A stretch of 64,000 nt of DNA from Neobacillus sp. SuZ13 (GTDB lineage: Bacteria; Bacillota; Bacilli; Bacillales; Cytobacillaceae). The position numbers and the translations under genes were made by a program. Where the stretch lies: positions 1,163,501 to 1,227,500 of the forward strand of contig NZ_CP126107.1 of assembly GCF_030123365.1 (NCBI RefSeq), read 5' to 3'. A model generated the notes under the pieces. That model saw only the letters and a program-made list of their open reading frames with translations, was not told where the DNA came from and made no database searches. Shown here in pieces: positions 24,878 to 33,898 of this stretch (position 1 is its first letter; every line of letters starts with the position of its first letter).

Positions 24878-24893
24878 TCTTGCAGGGTTTTTT
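24858..24893 (+). terminator. Terminator after the GyrI-like remnant
   Basis: CCCTGTAAGAC (24858-24868) pairs with GTCTTGCAGGG (24876-24886), one G-T pair, followed by six T residues. Confidence 0.85.
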
Positions 24894-24900
24894 ATTATTT

Positions 24901-24984
24901 TTAAGGATCTTTTAGTATTTTAGTATTTAAATTTAGGATTTTTTAAGGATCTTTTAGTATTTTAGTATTTAAATTTAGGATTTT
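24901..24984. repeat. 42-base direct tandem duplication
   Basis: Two adjacent copies of an AT-rich 42-base unit (beginning TTAAGGATCTTTTAG) lie in the 300-base gap before the opp operon. The copies are essentially identical, so the duplication is recent. No gene lies in this gap. Confidence 0.9.
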
Positions 24985-25186
24985 GGTGAAAAACTTCAAA
25001 CGTCCTTTATTGCATCAACGCGGCTCTGTGTAACTGGAATATTTTGAACTTTTTTCACGTAATTGACAAAAATGGATAGTACCACTAAAGTTATATATGT
25101 CATAATAATTTTAAAATTTACTATATTATTATATTTCTGATAAAAGGAATACATAAAAACAAACGAATGAACAGGTAGGTGCAAAT

Positions 25187-26200
25187 GTGGAAAAGGATCC
25201 TCTTCTTCGAATAAAAGACTTAAAGGTGTCTTTTCAATCAGGGAAAAAATTCATTCCGGCTGTCGATGGTATCAGTTTTGATTTAAAGGATGGCGAAATA
25301 TTAGGGATCGTTGGTGAATCAGGAAGTGGTAAAAGTGTCACTTCTCTAACGGCCATGGGGTTGATTCCTTCACCACCAGGGAAAATCGAGAATGGCGAGA
25401 TTATTTTTGAAGGTAAAGACTTGAAAAATTTATCCGAAAAAGAATGGCGCAAAATCCGCGGTAATCAGATTTCAATGATATTTCAAGAACCAATGACCTC
25501 ATTAAATCCGCTGTTTACGATTGGTAATCAATTAATTGAAGCGATTCGCTTACATACAGACCTTTCAAAGAAAGAAGCCATGGCACGAAGTATTGAATTA
25601 TTAAAGCTTGTTGGAATCCCGAGGGCAGAAGGAATAATTAAAGATCATCCCCACCAGCTTTCGGGCGGGATGAGGCAGCGGGTTATGATTGCCATGGCAA
25701 TGGCCTGTAATCCTAGGGTGTTGATTGCAGACGAGCCAACAACCGCACTCGATGTGACAATTCAAGCACAAATTCTAGCATTGATGAAGGATTTAAATAG
25801 GAAGACAAATACAACGATCATTCTCATTACCCATGATTTAGGGGTCGTTGCTGAAATCTGTGAACGTGTCATTGTCATGTATGCTGGGCAAATCGTCGAG
25901 CAGGGTGATGTTAGAACGATTCTCAAAAATCCTCAACATCCTTATACGAAGGGCCTGCTAAAATCTGTACCCGATTTAAGAGGGAAAACAGATCGGCTGT
26001 ATAGTATTCCAGGCACAGTTCCTACTCCAGGGACGATTCATAAAGGCTGTCGATTTGCGGCAAGATGCACGGAGGCATTCGCGGAGTGCCAGGAAGAAAC
26101 ACCAGATTTATTTAAAATGGCAAAAGACGGACATGAAGTACGCTGTTTCCTACATACATTGGAGAAGGAGAGTGACAACCATGTCAGAGTTACTTCTTGA
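25187..26200 (+). CDS. Oligopeptide/dipeptide ABC transporter ATPase (OppD/DppD type)
   Basis: 337 residues with a GTG start at 25187. The Walker A is GESGSGKS (about 45-52), the signature [18 protein letters not shown] and the Walker [12 protein letters not shown]. The C-terminal oligopeptide-transporter extension has [16 protein letters not shown], whose Cys pair is part of the site that often holds an iron-sulfur cluster in OppD/DppD proteins. It is the first gene of a five-gene operon (two ATPases, binding protein, two permeases) and overlaps the next ATPase gene by 20 bases. Confidence 0.94.
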   Translation: MEKDPLLRIKDLKVSFQSGKKFIPAVDGISFDLKDGEILGIVGESGSGKSVTSLTAMGLIPSPPGKIENGEIIFEGKDLKNLSEKEWRKIRGNQISMIFQEPMTSLNPLFTIGNQLIEAIRLHTDLSKKEAMARSIELLKLVGIPRAEGIIKDHPHQLSGGMRQRVMIAMAMACNPRVLIADEPTTALDVTIQAQILALMKDLNRKTNTTIILITHDLGVVAEICERVIVMYAGQIVEQGDVRTILKNPQHPYTKGLLKSVPDLRGKTDRLYSIPGTVPTPGTIHKGCRFAARCTEAFAECQEETPDLFKMAKDGHEVRCFLHTLEKESDNHVRVTS

Positions 26201-27149
26201 GGTTAATGGGTTAAAAAAGTACTTCCCGATTACAGGCGGCCTGTTTGGAACAAAGCAAGGCGAAGTCAAAGCGGTTGACGATGTATCTTTTTACGTTAGA
26301 AAAGGAGAGACATTGGGCATAGTTGGTGAAAGCGGCTGCGGAAAATCTACCACCGGCCGGCTCCTTATGCGTTTGATTGAAGCTAGCGACGGAAAGATTG
26401 TTTTTGAAGATAAAGAGATTACTAGTATGTCAAAATCGGAATTAAGAAAAACCCGGCGTGATATCCAGATGGTGTTCCAGGATCCCTATGCATCGCTTAA
26501 TCCAAGACATTCTATTGAACAGATTCTAGAAGAGCCTTTGATCGTTCATGGAATTGGGACAAAAGAGGAACGCAAAAAGCAAGTGAGAGATATGCTTGAA
26601 GTCGTAGGTTTAAGCAGCTACCATGCAAAAAGATATCCACACCAATTCAGTGGTGGTCAGCGTCAGCGGATTGGAATTGCAAAAGCGTTAATGACGAAAC
26701 CGAAACTAATTATCGCGGATGAGCCTGTGTCAGCGCTTGACGTATCGATACAGGCCCAGGTTCTAAATCTGATGAAGGATATTCAAAAAGAATTCCAGCT
26801 TACATACATTTTTATCGCTCATGATTTAGGAGTAGTACGCCATATTAGTGATCGCGTGGGCGTGATGTATTTAGGAAGATTAATAGAGTTAGCCGAAAGT
26901 GAGGAGCTTTATGAAAATCCAAAACATCCATACACAAAGGCACTTCTTTCAGCGGTACCAATACCAGATCCTGATATTAAGAGGGAAACTATTTTTATAG
27001 AAGGAGAACTTCCCAGCCCAGCAAATCCTCCTTCAGGCTGTGCTTTCCATACACGCTGCTCACTGGTGATGGATATTTGTAAAAATACTAGACCAGCGGA
27101 ACAAAACCTGAACGGTCATTTTGTCGCATGTCACTTATATAACAAGTGA
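26181..27149 (+). CDS. Oligopeptide/dipeptide ABC transporter ATPase (OppF/DppF type)
   Basis: 322 residues from ATG 26181, chosen because GGAGAAGGAGAG lies before it and the protein then starts [16 protein letters not shown] like other OppF proteins. The Walker A is GESGCGKST, the Q-loop MVFQDPYASLNPRH, the signature QFSGGQRQRIGIAKAL and the Walker B LIIADEPVSALD. The C-terminal domain has PPSGCAFHTRC. It overlaps the OppD-type gene by 20 bases, giving coupled translation of the two ATPases. Confidence 0.94.
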   Translation: MSELLLEVNGLKKYFPITGGLFGTKQGEVKAVDDVSFYVRKGETLGIVGESGCGKSTTGRLLMRLIEASDGKIVFEDKEITSMSKSELRKTRRDIQMVFQDPYASLNPRHSIEQILEEPLIVHGIGTKEERKKQVRDMLEVVGLSSYHAKRYPHQFSGGQRQRIGIAKALMTKPKLIIADEPVSALDVSIQAQVLNLMKDIQKEFQLTYIFIAHDLGVVRHISDRVGVMYLGRLIELAESEELYENPKHPYTKALLSAVPIPDPDIKRETIFIEGELPSPANPPSGCAFHTRCSLVMDICKNTRPAEQNLNGHFVACHLYNK

Positions 27150-27201
27150 TTTGCAGCATTTATGATAAAGAAAACAAAAATATAGGGGGTTAAAAAAGCT
27201 T

Positions 27202-28818
27202 ATGAAGAAGAAATCTTTTAAACTGCTATTGATTTCTCTATTAGCCATCAGCATGTTTTTAGTTGGCTGTAGCAGCAAAACGAATGAAGAAGCAGGCGGC
27301 AAGAAAGATCCTGCCACAAGTGGCGGAGCGAAAAAGGATACACTAGTATATGGTCGTGGTGGAGATTCTACATCGCTAGATCCGATTACAACAACTGAAG
27401 GTGAAGCATTCAAAGTAACAGAAAACATTTATGAAACATTAATCCAATATGGTGACCAAGATACCACGATTAATCCAGGACTTGCTGAATCGTGGGAAGT
27501 GACACCTGATGGCTTAACTTACACCTTCAAGCTTCGTCAAGGCGTTAAATTCCATGATGGTACTGATTTTAATGCAGATGCGGTTGTTTTTAACTTTGAT
27601 CGCTGGATGAATGGGGATGCTGATAAATTCCCTTATTACACTATGTTTGGCGGATTTAAAAAGGATGAGGGCCACGTTATTAAAGAAGTTAAAGCCTTAG
27701 ATGCGAACACTGTTCAATTTGTTTTAAAACGTGCACAGGCTCCATTCTTAAAGAACCTGGCGATGTCTCCGTTTGGAATTGCAAGCCCTACCGCTGTTAA
27801 AAAATTCGGTGACAAGTTTAGACAGAATCCTGTTGGTACAGGTCCATTTAAATTCGTTGAGTGGAAAGAAAACGATACTATTACTTTAGAAAAGAACCCT
27901 GACTATTGGCAAAAAGGTTTGCCTAAGTTAAACAAAGTTATTTTCCGTGTAATCCCTGAAAATACTGCACGTCTTAACGCGCTTGCAAATGGCGAGATTG
28001 ATGTGATGGATGGACTGAATAATTCAGATGAAGCGACTGTAAAAGGAAATGCCAACCTACAAGTAATTGAACGTCCTTCTATGAACGTTGGTTATATCGG
28101 TTTAACAACCACTCGTAAACCATTTGATAATAAATTGGTTCGTCAAGCAATTAACTACGCTGTCGATAAAAAATCGATTATTGATGCGTTTTATGGTGGA
28201 AAAGCTCTAGAGGCTGTCAATCCAATGCCTCCTTCTATTGAAGGCTATAATAAATCAGTTGAGCCGTATCCATATGATTTAGAGAAAGCTAAAGCATTAT
28301 TGAAAGAAGCTGGATACGAAAAAGGATTTGAAATTGACTTATGGGCAATGCCTGTTGCGCGCCCTTATATGCCTGAAGCACAAAAAGTAGCTGAAGTTAT
28401 TCAAGAGAGCTTAAGCAAAATCAACGTCAAAGCCAAAATCCAATCTGTGGACTGGGCTACTTACTTAGATAAAGCAGCAAAAGGTGAATTTGATATGTTC
28501 ATGCTTGGCTGGACAGGTGACAATGGGGATCCAGATAACTTCCTATACACATTGCTTGATAAAGACAGCATTGGAAGTAATAACTATTCCCAATACAGTA
28601 ATGACAAATTACATGACGTTTTAATTAAAGCACAAACAGAAATTGATCAAGCAAAACGTAATGCATTATACGAAGAAGCACAAGTAATTATCCATGATGA
28701 TGCGCCATGGGTTCCACTTGTTCACTCTACACCGTTGTTAGCAGCAGGGAAAGATGTGGCAAATTACTTACCGCACCCAACTGGATCAGAAGCATTAACT
28801 AAAGTTGAATTTAAATAA
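27202..28818 (+). CDS. Peptide-binding lipoprotein of the ABC transporter (SBP family 5)
   Basis: 538 residues. A signal peptide of Lys-rich start plus hydrophobic core ends in the lipobox LVGCSSK (Cys about residue 23), so the mature protein is lipid-anchored outside the membrane. The family-5 signature is at KLRQGVKFHDGTDFNADAVVF, and other conserved parts are NPVGTGPFKFVEW and RQAINYAVDK. The protein delivers peptides (or a related ligand such as nickel complexes or glutathione) to the permease pair. The gene is followed by a hairpin that may raise its level over the permeases. Confidence 0.94.
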   Translation: MKKKSFKLLLISLLAISMFLVGCSSKTNEEAGGKKDPATSGGAKKDTLVYGRGGDSTSLDPITTTEGEAFKVTENIYETLIQYGDQDTTINPGLAESWEVTPDGLTYTFKLRQGVKFHDGTDFNADAVVFNFDRWMNGDADKFPYYTMFGGFKKDEGHVIKEVKALDANTVQFVLKRAQAPFLKNLAMSPFGIASPTAVKKFGDKFRQNPVGTGPFKFVEWKENDTITLEKNPDYWQKGLPKLNKVIFRVIPENTARLNALANGEIDVMDGLNNSDEATVKGNANLQVIERPSMNVGYIGLTTTRKPFDNKLVRQAINYAVDKKSIIDAFYGGKALEAVNPMPPSIEGYNKSVEPYPYDLEKAKALLKEAGYEKGFEIDLWAMPVARPYMPEAQKVAEVIQESLSKINVKAKIQSVDWATYLDKAAKGEFDMFMLGWTGDNGDPDNFLYTLLDKDSIGSNNYSQYSNDKLHDVLIKAQTEIDQAKRNALYEEAQVIIHDDAPWVPLVHSTPLLAAGKDVANYLPHPTGSEALTKVEFK

Positions 28819-28827
28819 TCATGGCTG

Positions 28828-28860
28828 AAAGGGGGAGGGAGTTTAGCCTCCCCTTTTGTT
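28828..28860 (+). terminator. Intra-operon hairpin between binding protein and permease genes
   Basis: GGGGAGG (28832-28838) pairs with CCTCCCC (28847-28853), followed by TTTTGTT. Such partial terminators are common after binding-protein genes. The permeases could also have their own promoter in the remaining 90 bases. Confidence 0.7.
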
Positions 28861-28947
28861 AGCTAAGCACATTCATAACGATTGAAAAAAATGGTTTTGT
28901 GGCAGCGTCTATCTAGTCGCTTATGCTTTACAGTGAGGTGAAATAAA

Positions 28948-29955
28948 TTGTTAACATATACAGTCCGCCGGGTGTTTTCATTAATACCTGTTTTAATAGG
29001 GATGACACTTGTTGTTTTTGCCATTATCCATGCTATTCCAGGAAATCCCGCTCAGGTAATTCTTGGTCAGAGAGCAACGGCAGAATCTATTGCCACGTTA
29101 ACGAAGGAATTAGGGTTGGACAGGCCCTGGTACATACAATACGTAGATTATATTAATGCCCTGCTCCATGGGGATTTAGGAGTTTCACTGCGAACAAGGG
29201 GGCCAATTAACGAAGAAATATGGCCATACTTAGCAGCAACGGCAGAACTAACTGTTGTAGCTATGTTTATTGCCATCATTGTTGGAGTTAATGCAGGGAT
29301 CGTCAGTGCCTGGTTCTCCAAATCATGGTTTGATTATGTTGCGATGGTGCTTGCACTGATTGGAGTGTCACTGCCGATTTTTTGGCTTGGTTTAATGGAA
29401 CAATGGGTGTTTTCTATTGAATTAGGATGGCTGCCGACGACAGGAAGAGAGAATGTAAGAGACCCCGTTTCAGCGATTACTAATTTCTATTTAATAGATA
29501 CTTTATTACAAGGAAGAACCGATCAGTTTGTTACTGTCCTTAAACATTTGGTCCTGCCTAGTATTGCCCTTGCCACCATTCCAATGGCGATTATTGCTAG
29601 AATGACGCGGGCAACCATGCTTGAGGTGATGAAGTCGGATTATGTCCGTACAGCGAGAGCAAAAGGACTGAGCATGTTTTGGGTCGTATATAAGCATTCC
29701 TTAAAAAATGCTGTCATCCCTGTATTAACAATTATCGGGCTGCAAACGGGCCTTTTACTTGGAGGAGCAATTCTAACGGAAACGATTTTTGGCTGGCCGG
29801 GAATTGGGAGATACCTCTATGATGCCATCGGCTACCGTGATTATCCGGTTATACAGTCGGGGATTTTAATTATTGCGGCAATTTTTGTACTTATAAATTT
29901 AATCGTGGATTTATTGTATGTGTTTGTAGACCCACGAATTAAATACACGAAATAG
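28948..29955 (+). CDS. ABC transporter permease, DppB/OppB type
   Basis: 335 residues with a TTG start and GAGGTGAAAT upstream. It has six hydrophobic segments and the N-terminal pattern RRVFSLIPVLIGMTLVVFAIIHAIPGNPA that is constant in OppB/DppB. The inner-membrane-component signature is at MTRATMLEVMKSDYVRTARAKG and the EAA loop couples to the ATPases. It forms the peptide channel with the next gene, 16 bases downstream. Confidence 0.93.
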   Translation: MLTYTVRRVFSLIPVLIGMTLVVFAIIHAIPGNPAQVILGQRATAESIATLTKELGLDRPWYIQYVDYINALLHGDLGVSLRTRGPINEEIWPYLAATAELTVVAMFIAIIVGVNAGIVSAWFSKSWFDYVAMVLALIGVSLPIFWLGLMEQWVFSIELGWLPTTGRENVRDPVSAITNFYLIDTLLQGRTDQFVTVLKHLVLPSIALATIPMAIIARMTRATMLEVMKSDYVRTARAKGLSMFWVVYKHSLKNAVIPVLTIIGLQTGLLLGGAILTETIFGWPGIGRYLYDAIGYRDYPVIQSGILIIAAIFVLINLIVDLLYVFVDPRIKYTK

Positions 29956-29971
29956 AGGAGGGGAACTAAAA

Positions 29972-30871
29972 GTGGCGGAACTTGAAAAAAAACCGGCAAA
30001 TATAACGACGGTAATTGTTGAAGAAAAGCTGACACCTCCCTGGAAAGAAGCATGGATATCATTTTATAAAAACCGATTAGCTTTAGTGGGGTTAGGGATT
30101 GTTGTCTTTTTTATCATTATTGCAATAATTGCCCCGATTATTGCTCCATATAGTTATAAAGAACAAGTCCTAACCGACCGAATGCTACCGCCTTCTAGTA
30201 ATCATTGGTTTGGGACAGACGACTTTGGACGTGATATTTTTTCTAGGATTGTATATGGCGCTAGAATATCTTTGTGGGTAGGCTTTTTCTCAGTATTAGG
30301 GTCTGTTGTGGCAGGGACATTTCTTGGAATTATTGCTGGTTACTACGGGCGCTGGGTAGATGCAATTATCTCACGCATTTTTGATATTATGCTAGCCTTT
30401 CCAAGTATTCTTTTGGCGATTGCCGTTGTTTCAATTTTGGGGCCATCCTTGCAAAATGCATTGATTGCGATTGCGGTTATTAATATCCCGAACTTTGGAC
30501 GACTTGTTCGCTCTAAAGTATTAAGTGTGAAACAGGAAGAATATATTATGGCGGCCCGTGCGGTTGGAATGAAAGATTCCCGAATTCTACTTCGTCATAT
30601 TTTACCAAATAGTATATCACCAGTAATCGTCCAAGCTACTTTAGCGATTGCTACAGCTATTATTGAAGCAGCAGCCCTTGGTTTCCTTGGTATGGGAGCG
30701 CAGGCACCGACACCTGAATGGGGAAAAATGCTCGCTGATTCCAAAAATTATATTACACAGGCACCATGGACATTATTCTTCCCAGGGATAGCCATAATGC
30801 TAACCGTCCTTGGCTTTAACTTAATGGGCGATGGACTAAGGGATATACTTGACCCGAAAATGAAACAATAG
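29972..30871 (+). CDS. ABC transporter permease, DppC/OppC type
   Basis: 299 residues starting at GTG 29972 with AGGAGGGG upstream. An N-terminal cytoplasmic tail is followed by the first membrane segment, the periplasm-side NHWFGTDDFGRDIFSRIVYGARISLWVG motif of OppC proteins, and the EAA-type loop EEYIMAARAVGMKDSRILLRHILPN. It is the last gene of the transporter operon and is followed by a terminator. Confidence 0.93.
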   Translation: MAELEKKPANITTVIVEEKLTPPWKEAWISFYKNRLALVGLGIVVFFIIIAIIAPIIAPYSYKEQVLTDRMLPPSSNHWFGTDDFGRDIFSRIVYGARISLWVGFFSVLGSVVAGTFLGIIAGYYGRWVDAIISRIFDIMLAFPSILLAIAVVSILGPSLQNALIAIAVINIPNFGRLVRSKVLSVKQEEYIMAARAVGMKDSRILLRHILPNSISPVIVQATLAIATAIIEAAALGFLGMGAQAPTPEWGKMLADSKNYITQAPWTLFFPGIAIMLTVLGFNLMGDGLRDILDPKMKQ

Positions 30872-30875
30872 ACGT

Positions 30876-30903
30876 AGAGACCCCTGTGTGGGTCTCTTTC
30901 TTT
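30876..30903 (+). terminator. Terminator of the opp-type operon
   Basis: AGAGACCC (30876-30883) pairs with GGGTCTCT (30890-30897), followed by TTCTTTAT. Confidence 0.8.
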
Positions 30904-30905
30904 AT

Positions 30906-31156
30906 AAGGATAAGAAAGATTAAGTTTTTGAACTTAGATTACTGTCTAGCGCAAGTGGCCCTAGCGGCTAGTGTCCTTCGCTCTCCGCCCTACGATAAGT
31001 CAAGCACGAATGCGCCTCCGGCTCTTCGTGTTTCCTTTATCTCAGTTGGAGCGCTCCACAAGGAAGGCTTCGGCAGCATAGGCATCGCACGAAGAAAGAG
31101 CGTTAGCTCTTTCGAGGAGGCCATACGCCGCTGAACAGGGCGCTTGCGCTTTTCTT
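30906..31156 (+). repeat. Full-length GC-rich dispersed intergenic repeat (about 250 bases)
   Basis: This GC-rich block between the opp operon and aroK has a head GATAAGAAAG...TTTTTGAACTTAGAT, a TGTCTAGCGC segment, a middle with several short inverted repeats (GAAAGAGC/GCTCTTTC, TCGTGC/GCACGA), and a tail CGCTTGCGCTTTTCT. The same head or tail recurs at 56.24, 58.54 and 58.91 kb (the last inverted), with shorter middles, and the tail also at 23.79 kb. It shows no credible coding content. A GGTGTCAGGTACC motif follows at about 31158. Confidence 0.85.
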
Positions 31157-31266
31157 TGGTGTCAGGTACCAATTAATCATTCTTACTTAAAAAATTGTCT
31201 AAAATCTCAAAATAGCATTATAATTATGCTTAATAATTTGTTTTATCCTATTGGGGGTTTGAGATT

Positions 31267-31782
31267 TTGGAGAGCAGAGATAAGAGTATTGTTTTTATTG
31301 GCTTCATGGGTGCTGGAAAAACTACGATCGGCAAGAAGGTCGCGGCTAAACTTAACCGTGAATTTATTGATATTGATGAAAGAATTGAAAAAGAGTATAA
31401 CATGCCGGTATCCCAGATTTTTACTGAGTTTGGTGAGACTGAATTTAGAGATAGAGAAAAAAGCTTAATTGTGAGTCTAGCAGAACAGAAGCAAAAAGTT
31501 ATTTCTGTTGGCGGAGGTGCCTTCCTTCAAAAAGAGATTAGAGAGACGTGTTTAGCATCTTGTATTGTGATTTTCCTCGAACTATCATTGGAAGCCTGGA
31601 AGGATCGATTAGGATTAATTATTGATAGTCGGCCGGTATTAAAAGGAAAGTCAATAGAAGAAATGGAAGAGCTTTTTTATAAAAGACAAGACATTTACAA
31701 GAACCATCATTTAAAGATTTCCACCGATCATAAAAGCGCGGAGGAAATTACGGACCTAATTGTAAAAGAATTAATTTCTTAG
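31267..31782 (+). CDS. aroK: Shikimate kinase
   Basis: Phosphorylates shikimate at O3 with ATP, the fifth common step toward chorismate. The 171-residue P-loop kinase has GFMGAGKTT (12-20), the shikimate-binding DIDERIEKEY and FGETEFRDREKS segments, and VGGGAFL. The lid region around RLGLIIDSRPVL has the arginine expected. The start is a TTG at 31267 with GGGGG about 10 bases upstream. It lies 49 bases before aroD; the two form a small shikimate-pathway unit, although this pairing is not the usual Bacillus order. Confidence 0.92.
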   Translation: MESRDKSIVFIGFMGAGKTTIGKKVAAKLNREFIDIDERIEKEYNMPVSQIFTEFGETEFRDREKSLIVSLAEQKQKVISVGGGAFLQKEIRETCLASCIVIFLELSLEAWKDRLGLIIDSRPVLKGKSIEEMEELFYKRQDIYKNHHLKISTDHKSAEEITDLIVKELIS

Positions 31783-31830
31783 GGGACTAAACTTTTAGAA
31801 GTTTCAAAAGATCAATAAGGAGTGGGGATA

Positions 31831-32595
31831 ATGCCTAAAACTATTACCGTTAGAGACCTCACAATTGGGGAAGGAATACCAAAAATCTGTGTGCCAATCG
31901 TTGGAGAGACTATTGCACAGTTAAAGGAAGAAGCTGATTTTCTTAAAAATCTCGACCTAGATCTAGTCGAGTGGCGTGTCGACCTTTTTGACCAAGTAGA
32001 AACTATTGAGAAAGTAAAAGAGGCGCTTATTGAACTTCGCTCAATCCTGCCTAATACACCACTCATCTTTACTTTTCGAAGTCACAAAGAAGGAGGCAAT
32101 AAAGAAATTACCACATCGTTCTATTTTGAATTAAACAGGACCATTGCAGAAACTGGCTTGGTTGATATCATTGATGTTGAATTATTCAATGATGAAAATG
32201 AAATCAAGAAATTGATTGAAGATGCTCATGTGAAAAATGTCTTTGTTATTATTTCTAACCATGATTTTGAAAAGACGCCTGCAAAAGATGAAATTGTAAC
32301 CCGGTTAAGGAAGGCACAAGAATTAGGGGGAGATATACCAAAAATTGCTGTGATGCCAATTAGTCCAGCAGATGTGCTCACCCTCCTAGATGCAACAAAT
32401 ACAATGAAGGAGCAATATGCGGATCGACCGTTCATAACTATGTCTATGGCAGGTAAGGGAGTCATTAGTCGATTGGCCGGCGAAGTATTTGGGTCCGCCC
32501 TTACATTTGGATCAGCCAAAAAAGCTTCAGCACCCGGACAAATCGCAGTTAAGGAATTAAGAAGCGTATTAACTTTGCTGCATGAAAGCCTATAA
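31831..32595 (+). CDS. aroD: Type I 3-dehydroquinate dehydratase
   Basis: Dehydrates 3-dehydroquinate to 3-dehydroshikimate through a Schiff-base intermediate. The 254-residue TIM-barrel protein has the conserved EWRVDLF, FTFRSHKEGG, ISNHDF (catalytic His) and IPKIAVMP (Schiff-base Lys) segments, and SMAGKGVISR, then the GSALTFGSAKKASAPGQI closing loop. The ATG at 31831 is preferred because AAGGAG precedes it; GTG at 31822 is possible. A strong terminator follows, so aroK-aroD is self-contained. Confidence 0.95.
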   Translation: MPKTITVRDLTIGEGIPKICVPIVGETIAQLKEEADFLKNLDLDLVEWRVDLFDQVETIEKVKEALIELRSILPNTPLIFTFRSHKEGGNKEITTSFYFELNRTIAETGLVDIIDVELFNDENEIKKLIEDAHVKNVFVIISNHDFEKTPAKDEIVTRLRKAQELGGDIPKIAVMPISPADVLTLLDATNTMKEQYADRPFITMSMAGKGVISRLAGEVFGSALTFGSAKKASAPGQIAVKELRSVLTLLHESL

Positions 32596-32601
32596 ATTAT
32601 T

Positions 32602-32629
32602 AAAAAACACTCATTGAGTGTTTTTTTTC
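32602..32629 (+). terminator. Terminator after aroD
   Basis: AAAAAACACTC and GAGTGTTTTTTTT form an A/T-flanked hairpin with a very short loop. Confidence 0.88.
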
Positions 32630-32674
32630 TTTGGCTCAACATGCATAAAAAGTGAATAATCTTCCATCATTAAA

Positions 32675-32688
32675 TGTAAGCGTTTTCA
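32675..32688. promoter_or_regulatory. CcpA-binding (cre) site upstream of the argC operon
   Basis: TGTAAGCGTTTTCA is a full match to the cre consensus TGNNARCGNWWWCA. It lies about 53 bases upstream of the argC -35 box. CcpA acting from upstream can activate or repress; the direction here cannot be told from sequence. Confidence 0.7.
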
Positions 32689-32740
32689 AAAATTTAAGCA
32701 GTAATTTTCATTAAAAACAGAAAATTAAGCTATTTTTCCA

Positions 32741-32775
32741 TTGAATATTTATATGTGAATATGTATAATAATTCA
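32741..32775 (+). promoter_or_regulatory. argC promoter with overlapping ARG boxes
   Basis: TTGAAT (32741-32746) and TATAAT (32764-32769) are 17 bases apart. Two candidate AhrC/ArgR boxes overlap it: TGAATATTTATATG from 32742, and a half-site pair TGAAT (32756-32760) with ATTCA (32771-32775). Arginine-bound AhrC would block RNA polymerase here, as in B. subtilis. Confidence 0.7.
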
Positions 32776-32804
32776 TTATAAAAGCAACTTAGGAGTTGGA
32801 TAAA

Positions 32805-33842
32805 TTGAAGGCTGCGATTATCGGTGGTACTGGTTATGGTGCAATTGAGTTAGTGAGGTTAATCAACAAACACCCCATTTTGGAGGTTGGTTCAATTGTT
32901 TCCAACTCCCAATCAGGGTCAAATTTTAGTGAAATTTATCCTCACCTTTCTGAAATTACTGATCAACCACTTGAAAATTTTGATGTTGATAAATTGTCTA
33001 AAAAAAATGAAATTGTGTTTTTGGCTACACCTTCGGGGGTGAGCAGTAGGTATGTTCCACAGCTTTTAGAGACTGGTATTAAATGTATTGATTTATCTGG
33101 AGATTTCCGGCTAAGGTCGGGTGATATATATGAATCATGGTATAAACATTCACCAGCAGAGGATAAATATTTACAACAAGCAACCTACGGATTAAGTGAA
33201 ATTTATGCAGAAAAAATAAAGACTTCTAACTTAATAGCAAATCCTGGCTGTTATCCAACCGCCACAACGCTAGGTCTTATACCAGCGTTACAAACAAATT
33301 TGATAGATGAAAAATCGATAATCGTTGATGCAAAATCGGGAGTATCTGGTGCTGGAAGAGGACTTTCCTTAACATCTCATTACTCTGAAATCAATGAAAA
33401 CTTAAAAGCTTATAAACTAGGAGCACATCAACATATTCCTGAAATAGAGCAAGTACTTTCAGATGAAAGTGGGAATCCACTAACGATTTCATTCACTACC
33501 CATCTTGTACCAATGACACGAGGAATCATGTGCACGATGTATGTGAATCTTAAAGAAAGAATTTCAACGAAAAAAGTTATAGATTTATATAAACATTTTT
33601 ATCAAGAATCTCATTTTATAAGAGTACGGCCTGAAGGGAATATCCCTTCTACAAAAGAAGTATCCGGTTCTAATTATTGTGATATCGGCCTGCATGTTGA
33701 TGAAAGAACAAACAGACTGACAATCATTTCAGTAATAGATAATTTAGTTAAAGGGGCTGCTGGGCAGGCCATCCAAAATGTAAATTTGATGAATGGTTGG
33801 GATGAGCGAACGGGGCTCACTGACATTCCGATGTATCCATAA
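32805..33842 (+). CDS. argC: N-acetyl-gamma-glutamyl-phosphate reductase
   Basis: Reduces N-acetylglutamyl phosphate with NADPH to the semialdehyde, third step of arginine synthesis. 345 residues, the same as B. subtilis ArgC when TTG 32805 is used; TAGGAG lies 9 bases upstream, and a TTG at 32796 is too close to it. N-terminal GGTGYGAIELVRL is the dinucleotide-binding motif and IANPGCYPTATTLGL holds the catalytic cysteine. It is the first gene of argCJBD-carAB-argF. Confidence 0.96.
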   Translation: MKAAIIGGTGYGAIELVRLINKHPILEVGSIVSNSQSGSNFSEIYPHLSEITDQPLENFDVDKLSKKNEIVFLATPSGVSSRYVPQLLETGIKCIDLSGDFRLRSGDIYESWYKHSPAEDKYLQQATYGLSEIYAEKIKTSNLIANPGCYPTATTLGLIPALQTNLIDEKSIIVDAKSGVSGAGRGLSLTSHYSEINENLKAYKLGAHQHIPEIEQVLSDESGNPLTISFTTHLVPMTRGIMCTMYVNLKERISTKKVIDLYKHFYQESHFIRVRPEGNIPSTKEVSGSNYCDIGLHVDERTNRLTIISVIDNLVKGAAGQAIQNVNLMNGWDERTGLTDIPMYP

Positions 33843-33898
33843 GAAATACTACCTTGTTTAAATTGGAGAACGAAGGGAATTTGAAGGGGGAAATTAAA

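Noticed and set aside
24901..24984. Possible CRISPR start or phage attachment site
   Set aside because: Only two adjacent direct copies without spacers; no integrase or phage gene nearby.
25063..25097. Promoter of the opp-type operon (TTGACA at 25063)
   Set aside because: The nearest good -10 (TATATA at 25092) is 23 bases away, too far; no convincing pair could be set.
30886..31172. Short open frames on both strands in the repeat before aroK
   Set aside because: They fall in the dispersed repeat, without ribosome sites or family resemblance.
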